Shown here one piece after another: positions 61,418 through 64,000 of a stretch of 64,000 nucleotides of DNA. The first letter of the stretch is position 1. Each line of letters starts with the position of its first letter. Under the pieces are notes generated by a model that was given only the letters and a program-made list of their open reading frames with translations, was not told where the DNA came from and did no database searches. This DNA is from Geminicoccaceae bacterium (GTDB taxonomy: Bacteria; Pseudomonadota; Alphaproteobacteria; Geminicoccales; Geminicoccaceae), in assembly GCA_028279345.1 (NCBI GenBank), contig JANQNY010000005.1, forward strand, positions 1 through 64,000. The letters run 5' to 3'. The position numbers and the translations under genes are program-made.

Positions 61418-62260
61418 CTAGGGTGGGCCGCAGCGCCAAATCACTCGGCCGAGGATCTCGAGCTTCTCGGTTTGCTCTTCGTCGAGGTCGATGTCTGCGA
61501 CGCTGGGGTGGTCACTCGTCAACCTGAGCGTGCCGGCCTGCGTCCAATTAAGGCGATGTAGCGCCGGTGGTCGCCGCGCGACGCCGAAGTTCACGACGTA
61601 GATGAACCCACCGTCGATCGGTCGATCACGCTCGCGAGCGCCATGGGCCCTAAGGGGCTCCAAAGCGTAGCCTGAGAGGTCCACGAGCGCGTAGTCCCCG
61701 GAGTTCAGGGTCGGCGCCATGTCCTCCCCAACCACTTCGAAGAGCGCCAAGGTTTCCAAGGCGTCCGGGGTCGCCCTCGCCCCGCGGCTCTCGCTTCCGA
61801 CAAGATCGAGGGCGTAGTCCGCCCTCAGGGCCAGGCGGTCGCGCATTGGGTGGCCGACAAAGGATGAGAGGCCGTCCGAGAGGCGCTTGGTGACGAGTCG
61901 TGGCGGCTCGACCATCACCGTGTCTGGCTTAGTGGCGATTCTGGTAGCGAAGTCCGCGGCGGGCGTCGCGGCGAGCGTGTCGTCGCCGCGGATCAGCCAA
62001 TCCAGCGAGACGCCCGCAGCTTCGGCGATTTTCGATGCGCGGCTAATGCCAGGCTCAACGCCGTCTAGGTACTTGCTAATCAGCGAGCCGCGCTCGCCGA
62101 CACGGCGAGCGAAAGACGCGATTGGCTCCGCGCCGATGATCTGCCGCAAACGGTCACTGAACCCGGTGACGGCCGCCACCTGTTGCTCCTCCCGGAGGTC
62201 TCCCCACTCGGCACGCGCCTCACCGAATCCGGTAGCGTTACCGTCTTTACGCGAGGGCAT
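61418..62260 (-). CDS. Phage repressor with HTH and S24-like domain lacking catalytic pair
   Basis: 280 residues. An HTH_XRE-like domain lies near residues 35-85 (FARRVGERGSLISKYLDGVE, then ISRASKIAEAAGVSLDWLIR). The C-terminal half has the S24/LexA-like fold: ALFEVVGEDMAPTLNSGDYA is the site that usually reads GDSMxPT, so the Ser is Asp here. The usual Lys segment reads PALHRLNW without Lys. It therefore probably cannot self-cleave, so induction may depend on another protein such as the antirepressor. Divergent from ner. Confidence 0.85.
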   Translation of the reverse strand: MPSRKDGNATGFGEARAEWGDLREEQQVAAVTGFSDRLRQIIGAEPIASFARRVGERGSLISKYLDGVEPGISRASKIAEAAGVSLDWLIRGDDTLAATPAADFATRIATKPDTVMVEPPRLVTKRLSDGLSSFVGHPMRDRLALRADYALDLVGSESRGARATPDALETLALFEVVGEDMAPTLNSGDYALVDLSGYALEPLRAHGARERDRPIDGGFIYVVNFGVARRPPALHRLNWTQAGTLRLTSDHPSVADIDLDEEQTEKLEILGRVIWRCGPP

Positions 62261-62374
62261 GATGAATTGAGGTGGTTAACGACCTTTTAAGGGTTGCATT
62301 ACATCCCTTATACGGGTCTTCTGTACCCGAAACGGTCATGCATCCCCTTTCTTCGGAAAGGCGTCGGTTCGGAG
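62261..62374. promoter_or_regulatory. Divergent early control region of the prophage
   Basis: Two inverted repeats are visible: AAGGG (62289-62293) with CCCTT (62305-62309), and CGGGT (62313-62317) with ACCCG (62325-62329). They lie between repressor and ner, where Mu-type operators are found. Low-GC bases around 62265-62310 suit promoters in both directions. Confidence 0.5.
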
Positions 62375-62710
62375 ATGGCGTTGAGTAACGGGGTCCTTAG
62401 AGACCGCTACGACATCAAGGCCGCGCTGGAGCGCAAGGGTGGCAGCCTCGTGGCGGTCGCGAGGGAGCTGGGGCTGCCGCGGCATGCGGTGGGGATGGCC
62501 CTCACGAAGGCCGTCCCCCGGTACGACGCGAAAATCGCCGAGTATCTCGGTGTTAGTCTGCATGCGCTTTGGCCTCATCGGTACGACGAGCAAGGTGCTC
62601 GCATCGCGAAGCGCGGCCGCCCTCGGCGCAACGGTACGCAAATAAGGTTGAAACGAAACCAAAATCGGCGCCGCCATCAACCAAGGTTGCAGCCGGAGAC
62701 CGCGCGATGA
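62375..62710 (+). CDS. ner: Ner-like (Nlp family) transcriptional regulator
   Basis: 111 residues from ATG 62375; an upstream in-frame start at 62294 is less likely because it lies in the operator region. The Ner/Nlp DNA-binding domain is YDIKAALERKGGSLVAVARE, then LGLPRHAVGMALTKAVPRYD, then KIAEYLGVSLHALWPHRYDE. In Mu, Ner represses early genes and the repressor. The basic tail is long. Stop overlaps the next ATG by 4 nt. Confidence 0.88.
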   Translation: MALSNGVLRDRYDIKAALERKGGSLVAVARELGLPRHAVGMALTKAVPRYDAKIAEYLGVSLHALWPHRYDEQGARIAKRGRPRRNGTQIRLKRNQNRRRHQPRLQPETAR

Positions 62711-63486
62711 GCGGTGGCGCGCTCACGGCGGTCGAGTTTCAGGGCGACACGCTGTTCGTCGTCGATCAAGGCGAGCGTCAGTTCGTGCCGCTCAAGCCGG
62801 TCGCCAGCGCGCTGGGGCTGAGTTGGGCGGGGCAGCAGCAGCGGGTGCGACGCGACCCGGTGCTCTCGCAAGGTGTATGTGTCATGCATATACCTTCGGC
62901 CGGCGGCGCGCAGAAGGCGCTCTGCCTCTGTCTTCGGCTCCTTCCGCACTTCCTCTCTACCATCGACACCAACCGCGTCGCGCCCGAACTGCGGCCCAAG
63001 CTCATCGCCTATCAGACGGAGTGCGCGCACACGCTGGCGCGGCGGTTCATCGACAAGGAAGCCCCTCGCGGGCTCACCGACGGGGAAGTGAGCCGTATCG
63101 CGGACCTGGTGGTCCAGCGGCTTGAACGCCGCCGACGTGCCGATCCGAACGACAGGTTCGAAGCGTTCGACCGCCGCAACCGGCAGATCGGGCGGGGTTT
63201 GGACCTGCGCGAGCGCAGTAAGGGCGGCGGCCTTGCCGAGCTCGTCGCGCAACTGCCCGTCTGGGACAGCGGCCGGCGACCAAGCTGGTGGGGTGATCTG
63301 CAGGTGCGGACGTTCCTCACCGACACCTACCGGCAAACGACGCTCGACCAGGCGGTCCGCGAGGCGACGCTGCTGTTCGGCACGGCTAGAGCGCCGTCGC
63401 GATCCGCGATCTCTCGGTACTGGCAACGGCTCGACGTCGTGGTGGTCGCACATTGCAGCGTGCCAGCGCCGAGGCGTTTGCAATGA
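62707..63486 (+). CDS. Phage antirepressor N-terminal-domain protein
   Basis: 259 residues from ATG 62707, overlapping ner (ATGA). The N-terminal 120 residues match the P22_AR_N antirepressor domain: DQGERQFVPLKPVASALGLS, WAGQQQRVRRDPVLSQGV and LPHFLSTIDTNRVAPELRPK. The remainder is Arg-rich and helical. With a repressor that lacks self-cleavage residues, this gene is a candidate inducer. It sits before the transposase, which is not the usual Mu order. Confidence 0.8.
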   Translation: MSGGALTAVEFQGDTLFVVDQGERQFVPLKPVASALGLSWAGQQQRVRRDPVLSQGVCVMHIPSAGGAQKALCLCLRLLPHFLSTIDTNRVAPELRPKLIAYQTECAHTLARRFIDKEAPRGLTDGEVSRIADLVVQRLERRRRADPNDRFEAFDRRNRQIGRGLDLRERSKGGGLAELVAQLPVWDSGRRPSWWGDLQVRTFLTDTYRQTTLDQAVREATLLFGTARAPSRSAISRYWQRLDVVVVAHCSVPAPRRLQ

Positions 63487-63502
63487 GCGGCGGTGCCTGA
63501 CC

Positions 63503-63853
63503 ATGGGGAAGCGGCGGTTCCTTAGCTCCATTAGCGGTGCTCCGGTCGGCCCGGCGCATTGGGACTGGGACAGCCTGGAGCGCGTCACCATTCCCGCGGG
63601 CGGCGGCGCGGCGCGGACGCTCCTGCCGCTCACGGGCAAGAGCTACTTCGTGCAGCCATCGATCGACGCACGGATGCGCGCTGGCGACGTCGCGGTCGAG
63701 GCCGACGCCGATTCGCCGCCGCTCTCGGCCGCCGCGGTCTACTGGTTCCCGCGGGCGCAGGGCGAGATCTACGTCTCTTTTGTCGCCAAGGACGGTGCCT
63801 CGACCGGCCTCGTCGAGGTGTGGGAAGCCAACGACTTCGAGCCGGCGACCTAG
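63503..63853 (+). CDS. Small hypothetical phage protein
   Basis: 116 residues from ATG 63503. Hydrophobic beta-like segments (AAVYWFPRAQGEIYVSFVAK, GASTGLVEVWEAND) but no signal or membrane helix. Fits between antirepressor-like and transposase genes of the prophage. No family recognised. Confidence 0.55.
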   Translation: MGKRRFLSSISGAPVGPAHWDWDSLERVTIPAGGGAARTLLPLTGKSYFVQPSIDARMRAGDVAVEADADSPPLSAAAVYWFPRAQGEIYVSFVAKDGASTGLVEVWEANDFEPAT

Positions 63854-63856
63854 TCG

Positions 63857-64000
63857 ATGGCGCCATGGCTCACCGCTGCCGAGATTGCCGCGCGCGCCGC
63901 GCCGGGGCTGCCAGGCAGCGAGCGCGGTGTCCAGCTACGCGCACAGGACACCTCGTGGCCTCGCCGCCGGCGGCAAGGTCGCGGCGGGGGGTGGGAGTAC
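63857..64000 (+). CDS. MuA-type transposase, N-terminus only (partial)
   Basis: ATG 63857 begins 48 codons that run off the window end: APWLTAAEIAARAAPGLPGS, then RAQDTSWPRRRRQGRGGGWE. This is the N-terminal end-binding (HTH_Tnp_Mu_1-like) domain of Mu transposases, where the motif PGLP and GRGGGxEY are typical. It identifies the prophage as a transposing phage. Confidence 0.8.
   Translation, partial: MAPWLTAAEIAARAAPGLPGSERGVQLRAQDTSWPRRRRQGRGGGWEY

Larger units (their letters stand above)
61250..64000. mobile_element. Left part of a Mu-like transposable prophage (runs off the window)
   Basis: Gene order is repressor (leftward), ner, antirepressor-like gene, small gene, MuA-type transposase (rightward), the layout of Mu-type phages. 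Left boundary lies within 60891-61417 (61250 is a guess). The right part is beyond the window. Confidence 0.7.

Overview
The window is high-GC DNA (most genes use G/C-ending codons and frequent GTG or TTG starts) from an alphaproteobacterium, probably of the Rhodospirillales/Geminicoccales type. This is inferred from the gene order (radA-cvpA-purF, alr-dnaB, SRP RNA-dnaX-ybaB-recR, def-fmt-truA-dapE-dapD), the presence of mmcB, and the MlaFE pair. No rRNA or CRISPR array is present.

Layout. (1) 172-26365 looks like an integrated genomic island. A 14-bp direct repeat (172-185 and 26352-26365) bounds it. The right copy is the 3' end of an intact tRNA-Ser(GCU) and the left copy lies just before a P4-type tyrosine integrase. 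The first 6.5 kb form a satellite-like module: integrase, a nonsense-broken gene, an AlpA-like regulator, a primase-polymerase, a DUF3987 ATPase, small ORFs, and two families of iteron-like repeats. Then come an island gene of unknown function, a degenerate metallo-beta-lactamase, an azoR-SDR pair with a divergent LysR regulator, and a sensory cluster. The cluster holds a periplasmic solute-binding protein, a hybrid histidine kinase with HPt, and a very unusual LysR-HTH/receiver fusion. The rest of the island holds an AhpD-like protein, a damaged IS66 element with a Uma2 nuclease next to it, gene remnants, an AraC regulator, and a solute-binding protein fused to a UPF0126/TRIC channel. (2) 26.4-60.9 kb is mostly core chromosome. 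A seven-gene run from radA to a ybaK-like gene has each neighbour overlapping by 4 nt. Then come mlaFE-alr-dnaB, mmcB/nudC, SRP RNA-dnaX-ybaB-recR, def-fmt-truA, dapD-dapE, an acyl-CoA dehydrogenase, TspO, a nuclease, and an App1 phosphatase. A fused hydantoinase HyuA-HyuB faces a PotDABC-type ABC transporter, followed by a beta-lactamase-fold hydrolase and a small tautomerase. (3) From about 61 kb to the end is the left part of a Mu-like transposable prophage: short end-like repeats, a leftward repressor, Ner, an antirepressor-domain protein, a small unknown gene, and the first 48 codons of a MuA-type transposase cut off by the window end.

How genes may work together: in the 12.3-17.8 kb cluster an orphan binding protein probably presents a ligand to the hybrid kinase, which passes phosphate through its own receiver and HPt to the LysR-receiver regulator. 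In the satellite module the primase-polymerase and DUF3987 protein probably replicate the excised element from the TAGCAC iterons that lie inside their own operon. These two systems are the most novel-looking content of the window.
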